Of a stretch of DNA of 64,000 nucleotides, positions 1-8,614 are shown in pieces (within the stretch, counting starts at the first letter, position 1; each line of letters begins with the position of its first letter). The position numbers and the translations under genes are program-made. The notes under the pieces are model-generated. The model was not told the DNA's origin. It saw nothing but the letters and a program-made list of their open reading frames with translations, and did not search any database. This DNA is from UBA7672 sp963738625 (lineage in GTDB: Bacteria; Pseudomonadota; Alphaproteobacteria; Caulobacterales; Hyphomonadaceae). The stretch is from NCBI GenBank assembly GCA_963738625.1, contig CAVTXH010000017.1, forward strand, positions 62,001 through 126,000, given 5' to 3'.

Positions 1-1539
1 GACGCCCAGTTGCGGCTGGAAGTTATCTTCCGAGGTGATCGTGCCTTCGAGATCGGCGGCTGATCCGGTCACGGGAACCACGAAGCCGTTGACGTTCGTG
101 CCTACGGTCATGTCCACCGTCACCGACTTGAAGCCGGCATTGACGGTCAGCTTGTCGGTGATGGTCCAGGTGTCGCGCAGCCAGAACTGCGTGGTTTCGA
201 AATCGTACGAGAACGACCACTGCGTCGCGAACGGATTGCGCATGAACTCCAGCGTCGGACGCGGCGCTGCGCGGGTGTTGGCGTAGAAGCGCCGATCCTG
301 GTTGAAGTCGTTGTACTCATACCAGGCGCCGCCCTCGATCAGGTGCGGTCCAAGCGTCCACGCCGCGGAGCCGAAAATGCCGCTGCGGTTCATGTCGTAT
401 TCGGTCGTACGCACGGAGATCGGCGACACGGTCGGTCCGCCCTGGCCGAAGGAGAACGGGCTGACATAAGGCGTGAACCAGATGCCCTGGCCTTCGTCCT
501 CGTGCAGGTAGGCGGTTGCCGACACGCTGAAGGCGTCGGTCAGGTCCGCATCCCAGGTCAGACGCGCCAGCGTGTCGTCGCGCAGTCCCGACGCGTCGTA
601 GTAGGCGTCGTCTACAGTTGTGATCGGAGACGGATAGACGGTTCCAGCTCCCGCATTGGTCACGGGCGCGCCGGTGTCGCCGCGGTTGTTGGCGATGTCC
701 GCCACGCGCTGGGCAAGCGTCCAGTCGGGCGCGAAATTGTCCCAGCCATAGCCCAGGCGCGAGATCGCCGCCTCGGCATTCAGCGAGAGATCCTGATAGT
801 CGGTCTCGCGGCGCTGCGACCAGTCGTAATAGCCCGACAGCACGCCCAGCGGCAGCGGCTGTTCGAAGCGGAAGTTGGCCTGCTTGTATTCCTGCGGACC
901 GTCGCCCTTCCATTTGTCGGTGGTCGAGTCGACGTAGGAAATATAGGCCTTGCCGCCTAGCCCCGGAATGACGCCTGTCTCGAGGCGCGCGAAGCCGCGG
1001 AAGGTGTTTTCGTCGCCGCCGGTGAGCTGGACCACGCCGCCGAACTCGTCCTTCGGTGCAAGCGAATAGAACTGCAGCGTGCCGCCGAGATTCGAAGTCG
1101 AGTTGGTCGACACAAGGGCTGCGCCCTGCGCCAGCTCTACCCGTTCGACGTTCTCCGAGATGATGGCGCGGCTGGAGTGCAGGCCGTTGTAATTGCCGTA
1201 GGACATGTCGCCCAGCGGCACGCCGTCGAGCGTGTAGCCGAGCTGGTCCTTCTGGAAGCCGCGAATGTTGATGTTGACCGCCCACTCATAGGCGCCGAAC
1301 GGATCGGCGGCGGTGTAGTTCACGCCCGGCAAGCTCTCGATCAGCTTCAGCGCGCTCGATCCGGGCGCTTCGAGGGCGAAATCCTTGTCTGTCAGCGTCT
1401 GGACCTGGCGCGTCTCGCCCTGGCCGAGGATGACGACCACATCGCGATTGGGATCGATTTCCGAAGGGTCGGCCTGTCCGTGGGCTGTTCCCGCACAGAG
1501 CGAGGCCATCGCCACGCCCATCAGCAATCCGAGTTTCAT
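1..1539 (-). CDS. TonB-dependent receptor (3' end cut off by the window)
   Basis: Outer-membrane TonB-dependent receptor for energised uptake of an unknown ligand. The frame is open for 513 codons from an ATG at 1539 to the window edge; a complete family member has about 700-800 residues. Residues 1-22 form a signal peptide. The plug domain follows, with a VNINIRGFQKDQLGYTLDG stretch and ISENVERVELAQGAA, the usual plug strand that ends in an E-R-V-E motif. Beta-barrel-like sequence with alternating aromatic residues begins near residue 150. No TonB partner or regulator is next to it on the visible side. The ligand cannot be told from sequence. Confidence 0.9.
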   Translation of the reverse strand, partial: MKLGLLMGVAMASLCAGTAHGQADPSEIDPNRDVVVILGQGETRQVQTLTDKDFALEAPGSSALKLIESLPGVNYTAADPFGAYEWAVNINIRGFQKDQLGYTLDGVPLGDMSYGNYNGLHSSRAIISENVERVELAQGAALVSTNSTSNLGGTLQFYSLAPKDEFGGVVQLTGGDENTFRGFARLETGVIPGLGGKAYISYVDSTTDKWKGDGPQEYKQANFRFEQPLPLGVLSGYYDWSQRRETDYQDLSLNAEAAISRLGYGWDNFAPDWTLAQRVADIANNRGDTGAPVTNAGAGTVYPSPITTVDDAYYDASGLRDDTLARLTWDADLTDAFSVSATAYLHEDEGQGIWFTPYVSPFSFGQGGPTVSPISVRTTEYDMNRSGIFGSAAWTLGPHLIEGGAWYEYNDFNQDRRFYANTRAAPRPTLEFMRNPFATQWSFSYDFETTQFWLRDTWTITDKLTVNAGFKSVTVDMTVGTNVNGFVVPVTGSAADLEGTITSEDNFQPQLGV

Positions 1540-1842
1540 TGTAATCCCCTCCGTCCCGTTGACGTCCGTGTGCGGACGCGTTGGCGGGACTTAGAGGCGT
1601 TGTGTGACCGCTCGTTCTCAGTTGCGTGAAGACGGGATGACGCAAAATGTTTCGGCGCCGGCGCCACACTTTCCGCGGTTAGCGGCGCGGGACCATCACA
1701 TGTCGGCCGTGTCACAATACAGCAGTGTTCTGGCGAGCCTCGCGAAAATCTCCCGAGTGAATCCAGCGCTCTAGAAAAAAGAGTGAGACATTCTTCAGGA
1801 GAGTTTTCCTACGCCCTCCGGGGCGGGCGCATAATGCCGGTC

Positions 1843-2403
1843 ATGACCACGGCACACCCGCGCGCAAACTGGAGTAGGACCCCTTCGCCGATCCATCACT
1901 GGATGGAGGCGCTGCTGCGTGCGTTTGCGATGCTCTGGTCGGCCGTCGCCGCAACCTTCCAGATGAGCCCCAGCCGCCGGGCGCGTGAGTGTGACACGCC
2001 GCCAGCGCCTGCGTCTCTGCCCCAACAGGACCGCGACAAAATCGAGGAGCACGCCCCCGGCCCGCCCCCGTCGACGACGACGACGACGACGAGCGGATGC
2101 CGAACCGCTGCTGCAAACGCAAGCAGCCGCGAGACGACCGAAGTCCTCCTGCCGGTGAGGAGCGGTCCCGCAGGGACGATTTGGTCCAGTGGACCAAATC
2201 GAGCGACGAACGCCCGAAGCGATAGCGAAGAGCGAGCGGGATTGCCGCCGTTAGCCACGGGCTGGCGCCCCAAGGGGATTGTCATCCCGGAAGCGCGAAG
2301 CCCATTCTCAAACAAGGATGGCCGGGATCCATTCCCCGGCATCGGGTCTCGCAGATCCATGGGTTCCGGCTCTCCAGCGCTCACGCGCTTGCCGTGGGGA
2401 TGA
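1843..2403 (+). CDS. Doubtful hypothetical protein running into repeats
   Basis: An open frame of 186 codons from the ATG at 1843; an in-frame ATG at 1783 is an alternative. The first hundred residues have plausible GC-rich third positions, one hydrophobic segment (WMEALLRAFAMLWSAVAATF) and a run of threonines. The last third is simply translated repeat DNA (2156-2404), so any real protein would originally have ended earlier. No ribosome-binding site and no recognised domain are visible. It may be a chance frame. Confidence 0.22.
   Translation: MTTAHPRANWSRTPSPIHHWMEALLRAFAMLWSAVAATFQMSPSRRARECDTPPAPASLPQQDRDKIEEHAPGPPPSTTTTTTSGCRTAAANASSRETTEVLLPVRSGPAGTIWSSGPNRATNARSDSEERAGLPPLATGWRPKGIVIPEARSPFSNKDGRDPFPGIGSRRSMGSGSPALTRLPWG
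2156..2250. repeat. Intergenic repeat-like element with a perfect palindrome
   Basis: Contains a 25-nt palindrome at 2177-2201 (arms CGATTTGGTCCA and its complement around one G). It is embedded in GGTCCCGCAGGGACGAT... and a CGAAGCGATAGCGAAGAGCG stretch. The composition and the perfect dyad look like a dispersed intergenic element, not coding DNA. Whether it recurs in the genome cannot be seen here. Confidence 0.45.
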
Positions 2404-2404
2404 C
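2281..2404. repeat. 124-bp element with GTCATCCC/GGGATGAC terminal inverted repeats
   Basis: Starts with GTCATCCC and ends with GGGATGAC, a perfect 8-bp terminal inverted repeat. The interior holds GGCCGGGATCC, ATTCCCCGGC and ATGGGTTCC-type segments, which resemble the small non-coding elements common between alphaproteobacterial genes. It lies directly after the 2156-2250 element. The stretch 2405-2560 holds further short hairpins (for example GCCTGG-N6-CCAGGC) and no gene. Confidence 0.45.
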
Positions 2405-2574
2405 GCTCATGGCTGCTGCGGGAATCCGCAGCCAGGACTTACCCGCGCCTAGCTGACCGGCGCGCCCATCCGCTAACACCGCTCCGCCTGGCCCAAGCCA
2501 GGCCGGAGCCGCCCGCGCACGTGCTTTTCGCAGAAAAGGCAAGCGCTGAATTCACTTGTTGGAAACCTGCCAGA

Positions 2575-2765
2575 CCCCTACCTTGTCATTGGCGGTAAGC
2601 TGCAGCGTTCGAACGGCAAACCATTCCGTCGACCGTACATTTCTGTCAGGGAGCTGGCTCTGGCGGGGACCGTGGTCCCCATCACCTGGCGCCCACCTAG
2701 CTTGCTGGGTCGAACGGGAATGAAAAGCTCGTACGGCGCACGTGGCCCCGCCACCCATTCCCTCT
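2575..2765 (+). ncRNA. ssrS: Probable 6S RNA
   Basis: Non-coding stretch directly upstream of the 5-formyl-THF cyclo-ligase gene, the position where ssrS lies in many proteobacteria. It shows GGGGACC...GGTCCCC self-complementarity near 2668-2681. Its 3' part reads TGGGTCGAACGGGAATGAAA followed by CGTACGGCGCACGTGGC, which I recognise as resembling the 3' part of alphaproteobacterial 6S RNAs. It would mimic an open promoter and bind RNA polymerase holoenzyme. Both ends are estimates. Confidence 0.6.
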
Positions 2766-2800
2766 CTCAAGCGTGCCCGTTCGCGCGCCATGCGGAGCGC

Positions 2801-3424
2801 ATGATCCTGAGCGACTCTAATTCCACTATCAGCTCTGCGGAGATCGCCGAACAGAAGGCGATCCTGCGCGGACATATGATGGAAATCCGTACCGAGGCCG
2901 CCGCACGCGATCCCGATGCCGCCGGCCGTCTCGCGGCGCGCTTTCCCATCAAACTGTTCGATCGCTATGGGCCGGTCGTCTCCGGCTATGTCGCGATCGG
3001 CGACGAGCTTGACCCCGCGCCGCTTCTCGCTCGCCTCGCCGGCGCAGGCGCGCGCATCGTCCTGCCGCGCGTCGAAAGCGATGGCGCGATGACGTTCCGC
3101 GATGCGACGCGCGCCACGCTCGAGAAAGGGCCGTTCGGCCTTACCCAACCGTCGGCTGCAGCGGAGATCGTGCGGCCCAACCTGGTGCTGACGCCCCTGC
3201 TGGCGTTCGATGCGCGCGGGCGCCGGCTCGGCTATGGCAAGGGTCATTACGACCGCGCAATCGCCGCGCTTCGCTCGACGGGGCGCGTGTTCTATCTCGG
3301 AATCGCCTATGCGCAGCAGCAGGCGGACGTGATCCCGGTCGATCGCCACGATCTCCTGCTCGACTGGGTCGAGACGCCGCTGAATTCCGTGCCGCTTTTC
3401 CTTGGCCGGGCGTTCGCCCGCTAG
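2801..3424 (+). CDS. fau: 5-formyltetrahydrofolate cyclo-ligase
   Basis: Converts 5-formyl-THF to 5,10-methenyl-THF using ATP, a folate salvage step in the cytoplasm. The predicted protein has 207 residues, normal for the family. It carries the glycine-rich nucleotide-binding signature GRRLGYGKGHYDR near residue 150 and the LTPLLAFDARG stretch before it. The ATG at 2801 starts the conserved part; longer in-frame starts would run into the 6S RNA-like region. Linkage of 6S RNA to this gene is widely conserved, which supports both calls. Confidence 0.9.
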   Translation: MILSDSNSTISSAEIAEQKAILRGHMMEIRTEAAARDPDAAGRLAARFPIKLFDRYGPVVSGYVAIGDELDPAPLLARLAGAGARIVLPRVESDGAMTFRDATRATLEKGPFGLTQPSAAAEIVRPNLVLTPLLAFDARGRRLGYGKGHYDRAIAALRSTGRVFYLGIAYAQQQADVIPVDRHDLLLDWVETPLNSVPLFLGRAFAR

Positions 3425-3565
3425 CGTCCAATATCGTTACAACAAATCCACGCTAATCAGGTGGAAAGCATTCCGCTTGACCCTTCGCCTTGACACGCGT
3501 CAGCATCCGTTCCGGGACAGTCGGCTGGCAACGCAAAGCCCTTTGGGCTCCAGGGAGACTCAGCC

Positions 3566-5989
3566 ATGGCGCAGGACCGGTCTCGACGTTCGCCGCAGGA
3601 ATCCTGGTCGTTTGCCAAGGTCGTGAGGGCAAGCCTGCTGGTTTCGCTGGCCGCCGCCGCTGCGGGGTGTGGCGGCGGGGGCGGTGGGGGCGGCGGTTCG
3701 CTTCCGCCGCCGCCGATCTTGCCGCCGCCTCCACCTCCGCCGCCACCGCCTCCGCTTGTGCCGCCGCTGCCGCCGCCGGTCGCGCCTGCAGCAACGTTCG
3801 AGACGCCGGAATATTTCGGCGCTTTCCAGAGCGGCAACCGCGCCGGCAACGCCCAGATCCACGCCTCCAGCGCCTATTCGCTAGGCGGGACCGGAGCAGG
3901 GATCACCGTCGCCGTCATCGACACCAATGTCGACACCTCGATCAGCGAGTTGACCGGCCAGATCAGCAGCAGTTTCGACGTGAACGCCACTGGTCGCGCG
4001 GCCAGCGACATCGACACCAACGGCCATGGCACGATGGTGAGCAGCGTCATCGTCGCTAACAAGAACGGCACGGGGATGCACGGCATTGCCTACGAAGCAA
4101 AAGTTCTCGCCATCCGCGCAGACACGCGCGGCTCGTGCCAGAACCAGCCAGTAGGGGACGACGACGGAGGCTGCACATTTAACGACTCGACGCTGATCGC
4201 CGCGATCAACCACGCGGTCAGCCAGGGCGCCAAGATCATCAACATGTCGCTGGGCGGCGAGGACGGTTCGCAGATTTCGCCGCAGCTGCGCACCGCAATG
4301 ATCAACGCCGTCAACCAGGGCGTGCTGTTCACCATCGCCGCCGGCAATGAAGGCGCGGCGGCAAGCGGCGGCACGGCAGCCAAGGGCCTCAACCCAACCG
4401 AGCCGGCGATCGTCGCCAACGATCCCGCGCTGCGCGGCCGCGTCGTGGCCGTCGGTGCGATCAACAACGTCGATCGCACGATCCCGACTTTCTCGAACCG
4501 GGCAGGCACCACCGCGGACTTCTATCTCCTGGCGCCCGGTCAGCGTGTGGTCACCGCGGGCGTCGACGACAATGTGCGCAATCCTAACGACCCGACATGT
4601 ACACCTGGGCAAACCACGCCTTGCAACGACGCCGACACCAATGGAAACTACTGGTTGGTTTCCGGCACCTCGTTTGCCGCGCCGATCGTGGCCGGCGCGC
4701 TGGCGCTGATGCTCGACATCTTCCCCAATATCACACCGGAAAATGCGCTCGCCATCCTGCTGACCACCGCGGACGATTACGTTAACACGAATCTGGACGC
4801 CATCACCGGAACGGCTGCGGGCGCGGGCACGGACATCGTGGGCGGACGCGGCATTCTCAACCTGCAGCGCGCGCTGTCGCCGGTCGGCACGGTGAGCCTC
4901 AATTTCGCGGGACGCGAGGTTGAGCTGGGCGCGGCGATGGGGCCGGCGCGCGGCGCGCTGGGCGACTGGGTCGAGGCGTCCGGCGCTTTCAACGGCCTCG
5001 TCTTCCAGGACAGCTATGAGCGCGGCTTCCGCATCGGCGAGGTCAAGCTTGCAGAGGCGCGTGCGCCGTTCTCGGATTTCACACTGCGATCGGATTACGC
5101 GCGCGGACAGGCGCGGGCGCTCAATCTCGGGCCGGCCTCGATCTCGTGGTTCAATGCGCCCAAGCCCGCCTACGATCCGCGTGCGCCGTGGATGGAAGCG
5201 CCCGATCCTACCTTCCAGGTGAGCTACAGCTTCACTAACAGCAGGGTCGCGGCCGGGCGCGGCGGCGGCCCGCGGCGCCTGACGCCGGGCATGACGCTGG
5301 TCGACGATCCATCCGGGCCCGACCACACTCGGCACGGGCGACAGCTGGGCGAGCGCGAGCCATTCCTTTGGGCCGGTCGAGCTCGACTTCCGCTCGTCGT
5401 CGGGGGGCGGCCGCGCAGCGTCGAGCGTCGGCATCGGCAAGTCGGGCGAGGACTGGGCGGTGCGCCTCGGCTATGCCGCGCTGAAAGACGCCAGCGCTAC
5501 GCTGGGCGGCACGCTGCAGAGCCGCTTCGGCGGCGGGGACAGCCACGAAACTGTCGGCTGTCAGCCTCGAAGGCCAGAAAGCTTGCGGGCAGATGGACGT
5601 TCAGCGGCGCGGTCGAGGGCGCTCAGGCGCGGATCGACGATCTCGGCGTCACCGGCCTCTGGACCAGCTCATGGTCGCTGTCGGCCGAGCGCCCCTTCGC
5701 GGGCGGGGCGCTGCGCTTTACGGCGGCGCAGCCGCGCCGGGCCGAAGGCGGCGAGCTCGCGTTCGATGCGCCGATCGAGGTGACGCGCACCGGCGCCATC
5801 CTGTACGAACACCGCATCGCCGGGCTGACGCCCAGCGGCCGCGAACTCGATCTCGAAACGGCATGGGTGACGAACCTTGGAGACATGACGACGCTGGAAA
5901 CGGCGGCGGCGCTGTCGATCCAGCCCAATCACGTCGCCAGCGCGAAGCCTGAAGCCGCCGTGTGGGTGAGCCTGCGGCACGCCTGGTGA
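3566..5989 (+). CDS. Subtilase (S8) lipoprotein with autotransporter-like C-terminus; internal frameshifts
   Basis: Secreted serine endopeptidase, probably anchored to the outer membrane. A signal with lipobox ends at Cys35, followed by a poly-Gly tract and a long Pro-rich linker (residues 47-74). The S8 domain has the full triad: Asp119 (VAVIDTN), His154 (NGHGTM) and Ser369 (SGTSFAAP). After residue 430 the sequence resembles the region of autotransporter-type subtilases. Between about 5318 and 5580 the sensible reading frame moves forward three times by one base (near 5320, 5541 and 5580) and then returns to the original frame. No stop arises, but about 85 residues in between are nonsense in the annotated frame. 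AGGGAGA precedes the ATG. It converges with the LytTR gene 7 bp downstream. Confidence 0.8.
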   Translation: MAQDRSRRSPQESWSFAKVVRASLLVSLAAAAAGCGGGGGGGGGSLPPPPILPPPPPPPPPPPLVPPLPPPVAPAATFETPEYFGAFQSGNRAGNAQIHASSAYSLGGTGAGITVAVIDTNVDTSISELTGQISSSFDVNATGRAASDIDTNGHGTMVSSVIVANKNGTGMHGIAYEAKVLAIRADTRGSCQNQPVGDDDGGCTFNDSTLIAAINHAVSQGAKIINMSLGGEDGSQISPQLRTAMINAVNQGVLFTIAAGNEGAAASGGTAAKGLNPTEPAIVANDPALRGRVVAVGAINNVDRTIPTFSNRAGTTADFYLLAPGQRVVTAGVDDNVRNPNDPTCTPGQTTPCNDADTNGNYWLVSGTSFAAPIVAGALALMLDIFPNITPENALAILLTTADDYVNTNLDAITGTAAGAGTDIVGGRGILNLQRALSPVGTVSLNFAGREVELGAAMGPARGALGDWVEASGAFNGLVFQDSYERGFRIGEVKLAEARAPFSDFTLRSDYARGQARALNLGPASISWFNAPKPAYDPRAPWMEAPDPTFQVSYSFTNSRVAAGRGGGPRRLTPGMTLVDDPSGPDHTRHGRQLGEREPFLWAGRARLPLVVGGRPRSVERRHRQVGRGLGGAPRLCRAERRQRYAGRHAAEPLRRRGQPRNCRLSASKARKLAGRWTFSGAVEGAQARIDDLGVTGLWTSSWSLSAERPFAGGALRFTAAQPRRAEGGELAFDAPIEVTRTGAILYEHRIAGLTPSGRELDLETAWVTNLGDMTTLETAAALSIQPNHVASAKPEAAVWVSLRHAW

Positions 5990-5996
5990 GTTATCC

Positions 5997-6692
5997 CTAG
6001 CGCGGCAGGAGCTGCTCGATCCGGGCAAGCCGGCTGCGGCTAACCGGAATCTGCGCGCCGCCGGCAAGCTCCAGCATCCGGCGGCGGTTGGCGAGCGTGC
6101 GGATAACGCGCAGGTGAGCGGTATTGGCGATATGGGACCGGTGCACGCGCACAAAGCCGGGCGGGAGGCGGCGCTCGAGATCGTTGAGTCGCGTGTCATG
6201 CAGGAAACGCCGGCCATCGGCGAGGACGACCTCGACATAATCGTCTGCGCCTGACAGCGCGACGATGTCAGCGAAAGCGGCGAGGTCTATGCGACCGGCG
6301 GAGCGAACGGCGAGGCTGGTCTGGCCGGGCCCGCGCACCGCGGAGCGGTCGAGGGCGCGGTTGAGCGCGATACCTAAGCGTTCCGCGGAGACCGGCTTGG
6401 CGACAAAGTCGATGACCGCATGGTCGAAAGCGTCGATGGCGCGGCTGGAGTTGGCCGAGACGACGATGGTGGGCGGGCGATGCGCCGAGCTGAGAATCGA
6501 GAAGCCGTCGGCGCCGTTGAGATTGAGGTCAAGCAGCAGGAGATCGACGCGCGAGGAGGCGAGCGCAGTGCTGGCGGCTTCGACCGTGGAAGCGACCGTC
6601 AGGTCGCCGATGCGCGCGCCGAGGCTTTCGCGCACCATGCGCTCGAGGCGGCGCGCCGCGGGAGCTTCGTCCTCTGCGATGAGGACGTTCAT
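5997..6692 (-). CDS. LytTR-family response regulator
   Basis: Two-component regulator of the LytR/AlgR class, 231 residues. The receiver domain (about 1-115) has the acidic pair E7/D8, the phospho-acceptor Asp55 in LLLLDLNLNG and the conserved Lys in DFVAKPVSAERL. The LytTR DNA-binding domain (about 130-231) contains the FLHDTRLNDLERRLPPGFVR and VHRSHIAN motifs. It overlaps the kinase gene by 4 bp (ATGA), so the two are translationally coupled. LytTR proteins bind direct repeats spaced about 21 bp; such repeats lie upstream of the kinase at 8476-8546. Confidence 0.92.
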   Translation of the reverse strand: MNVLIAEDEAPAARRLERMVRESLGARIGDLTVASTVEAASTALASSRVDLLLLDLNLNGADGFSILSSAHRPPTIVVSANSSRAIDAFDHAVIDFVAKPVSAERLGIALNRALDRSAVRGPGQTSLAVRSAGRIDLAAFADIVALSGADDYVEVVLADGRRFLHDTRLNDLERRLPPGFVRVHRSHIANTAHLRVIRTLANRRRMLELAGGAQIPVSRSRLARIEQLLPR

Positions 6693-8440
6693 ATGGCGAA
6701 CCGCGCACGGGGGATTGTAAGCACTGTGCGCCAGCCGCTGTCGGCCGCGCCGCTTTCGACGCGCGCGCCTGACCCGAACGCGGCTTCGAGGCGACGGCGA
6801 ACATAGGCGAGGCCTTCACCGGTCGTGGCGCGCGCCTCTTCGCTGCGCGGCTGCGGTTCGCTTGACGGCGGGGTGATCAGGACGAGGCGACTGGCGCCTT
6901 CGCCGTCCTCCCGCGTGAGGACGAATTCACCGCCGTCGGCGAAGCGGCCGTGGGTGAAGGCGTTCTCGATGAGCGTGTGGAGCACGCCGGGCGGGACTTC
7001 GGCGGCTTCATCGATATTGCGCATCGCCAGCGAGAAGGGCCGGTCGACGCGGTAGGACATGACGTCGAGGTGGCGGCGGCAGAGGGCGATCTCTTCACTG
7101 AGGGAAATCAGCGGCCGGTCGCTGACCTGCGAGAGGAGGCGGAATTCTTCCGCCAGCGCCTCGATCATCTTCACGCCGGTCTTGGGATCGGACTCGACCC
7201 ACTCGATCAACGCGTTGAGCGTGTTCATCAGGAAGTGTGGCGCTATGCGGCGGCGGAGAAGTTCGAGCTCCAGCAGGTCGGCGCGACGGCGCGCCTGCTC
7301 TTCCGCCTCGCGGGCGCGTCGCAGGACGCGCACCTGATCGACGAACAGCACGAGCATCAGCAGGCTGACGGCGACATAGAAGGTGCGGTCCAGGAACAAG
7401 GCGTTCTCGATGAGTTGCAGCGCGATGAAGACGGCGAGTGCAACCGCCGTCGCTATGGCCCCGGGCAGGCGCGCGCGTGCGCCCTGCGCAGCGGCCAGAA
7501 GCGAGACGACAGATGGCCCGAGGATGAAGCCGAGCGCCATTCCGTCGAACCCGGGCAGGATCGGCCAGAGCGCCAGCGCCGCGGCAGCGGCCATCACAAC
7601 GTGGAGCCGCCAGCGGCGACAAGCGAAGCGGTGCGCAATGTAGGCGGTGAGCGCCATGCCAAAGGCGAAGGCGAGAACGCCGATGGCCGACAGACGCCAG
7701 AGCTGCAGCGGGTACGCAAAACTGATGAACCCCCGCAGGGACTCGAGCCAAAGCTGGCCGACGGTGAACACCGACATCAGTGCGATGAACAGAGGACCAA
7801 GCGACCGGCTCATGATGAAGGTGAAGCCGAAAAACAACGCGGCGGCGATCAGCGCGCCGGTCGCCGCGAGGCTCGGGCCGTATTGTCCGAGCAGCGAGCG
7901 GCTGACGCCCATCCGGGCGCCGTAGATATAGTGCAGCGGCGTCGCGATCGGCATCGAAAGGTGGAAGGTTGAGTAGCGGACGGCGACCTGGTTGTCGCCG
8001 GCGTGAATCAGATGTGGAGGAATCCACGTGACCGCATCGAGGTCGCCTGGAGTCTCGGCTTCGCGCGAGGCGCCGACGCGGCCGACCGAGCCGATGCGTT
8101 CGCCATTCCACCAGATGTCGCGAGAGGCGAGCGCGCCGGTGTAGAGACCGAGCGGCGCGGCGCCAGGGTAGCCTTCCTCGATGCGGAAGCGGCCGGTGAC
8201 CCAGATGACGCGGTTCTGTGAGTCGACCTGACCGAGATCGTCGAAGGATCGGCATGATGCGGCGTCGATGTCGGAGGGATCATCGCTCCTGCCGAGGCTG
8301 CCGCAGGCCCGCCGATCCTCCAGGCCGGAGATGGGACGAGGCGGCCCGCCGAACTGCCCGATCGAGGCTTCGACCGACTGGGCTGCAGCCGCTGGCGCGA
8401 GCAGCAACGCAAGCAGAAGAGCGATTGCGCGCAGTGTCAT
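6689..8440 (-). CDS. LytS-type sensor histidine kinase with 7TM sensor
   Basis: Membrane sensor kinase of the His_kinase/LytS type, 583 residues, partner of the LytTR regulator. A signal peptide (1-20) is followed by a periplasmic jelly-roll-like domain (RDIWWNGERIGSVGRVG, typical of 7TMR-DISM extracellular domains). About seven membrane helices then run from residue 195 to 370. The phospho-acceptor is His402 in RRIAPHFLMNTLNALIEW, and the ATP-binding domain contains HTLIENAFTHG. The ligand is unknown; 7TMR-DISM domains are often linked to carbohydrate or small-molecule sensing. It is divergent from the hydrolase at 8615. Confidence 0.9.
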   Translation of the reverse strand: MTLRAIALLLALLLAPAAAAQSVEASIGQFGGPPRPISGLEDRRACGSLGRSDDPSDIDAASCRSFDDLGQVDSQNRVIWVTGRFRIEEGYPGAAPLGLYTGALASRDIWWNGERIGSVGRVGASREAETPGDLDAVTWIPPHLIHAGDNQVAVRYSTFHLSMPIATPLHYIYGARMGVSRSLLGQYGPSLAATGALIAAALFFGFTFIMSRSLGPLFIALMSVFTVGQLWLESLRGFISFAYPLQLWRLSAIGVLAFAFGMALTAYIAHRFACRRWRLHVVMAAAAALALWPILPGFDGMALGFILGPSVVSLLAAAQGARARLPGAIATAVALAVFIALQLIENALFLDRTFYVAVSLLMLVLFVDQVRVLRRAREAEEQARRRADLLELELLRRRIAPHFLMNTLNALIEWVESDPKTGVKMIEALAEEFRLLSQVSDRPLISLSEEIALCRRHLDVMSYRVDRPFSLAMRNIDEAAEVPPGVLHTLIENAFTHGRFADGGEFVLTREDGEGASRLVLITPPSSEPQPRSEEARATTGEGLAYVRRRLEAAFGSGARVESGAADSGWRTVLTIPRARFAI

Positions 8441-8475
8441 GGCGGCACTCTAGCAGTTTTGCCGAAGACGCGCGT

Positions 8476-8546
8476 GTCATTCGCCGGGCATTTGTGTCCG
8501 TTCACCGATGACATGCCGTTCGCCGGAAATCCGGCGCCATTGGCCG
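8476..8546. promoter_or_regulatory. Array of four LytTR-like direct repeats
   Basis: Four imperfect 11-bp repeats in the same orientation: GTCATTCGCCG (8476), TCCGTTCACCG (8497), GCCGTTCGCCG (8515) and GCCATTGGCCG (8536). Start-to-start distances are 21, 18 and 21 bp. LytTR regulators are known to bind paired direct repeats about two helical turns apart. The array lies between the kinase gene and the divergent hydrolase gene, so it could serve autoregulation, hydrolase control, or both. Confidence 0.5.
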
Positions 8547-8614
8547 ATGTGGACCGGGAAAGTGCGTGGAGCAGCGGCATAACAAGCTGAGATCGCATGT
8601 TCCGGGAGGACCTG

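Noticed and set aside
3660..3790. Low-complexity GGC/CCG run as a possible repeat array
   Set aside because: It encodes the poly-Gly and poly-Pro linker of the subtilase lipoprotein.
3881..5440. Long open frame (519 codons) on the minus strand opposite the subtilase gene
   Set aside because: Composition is Arg/Asp/Gly/His-rich with no domain; it mirrors the codon bias of the real plus-strand S8 gene.
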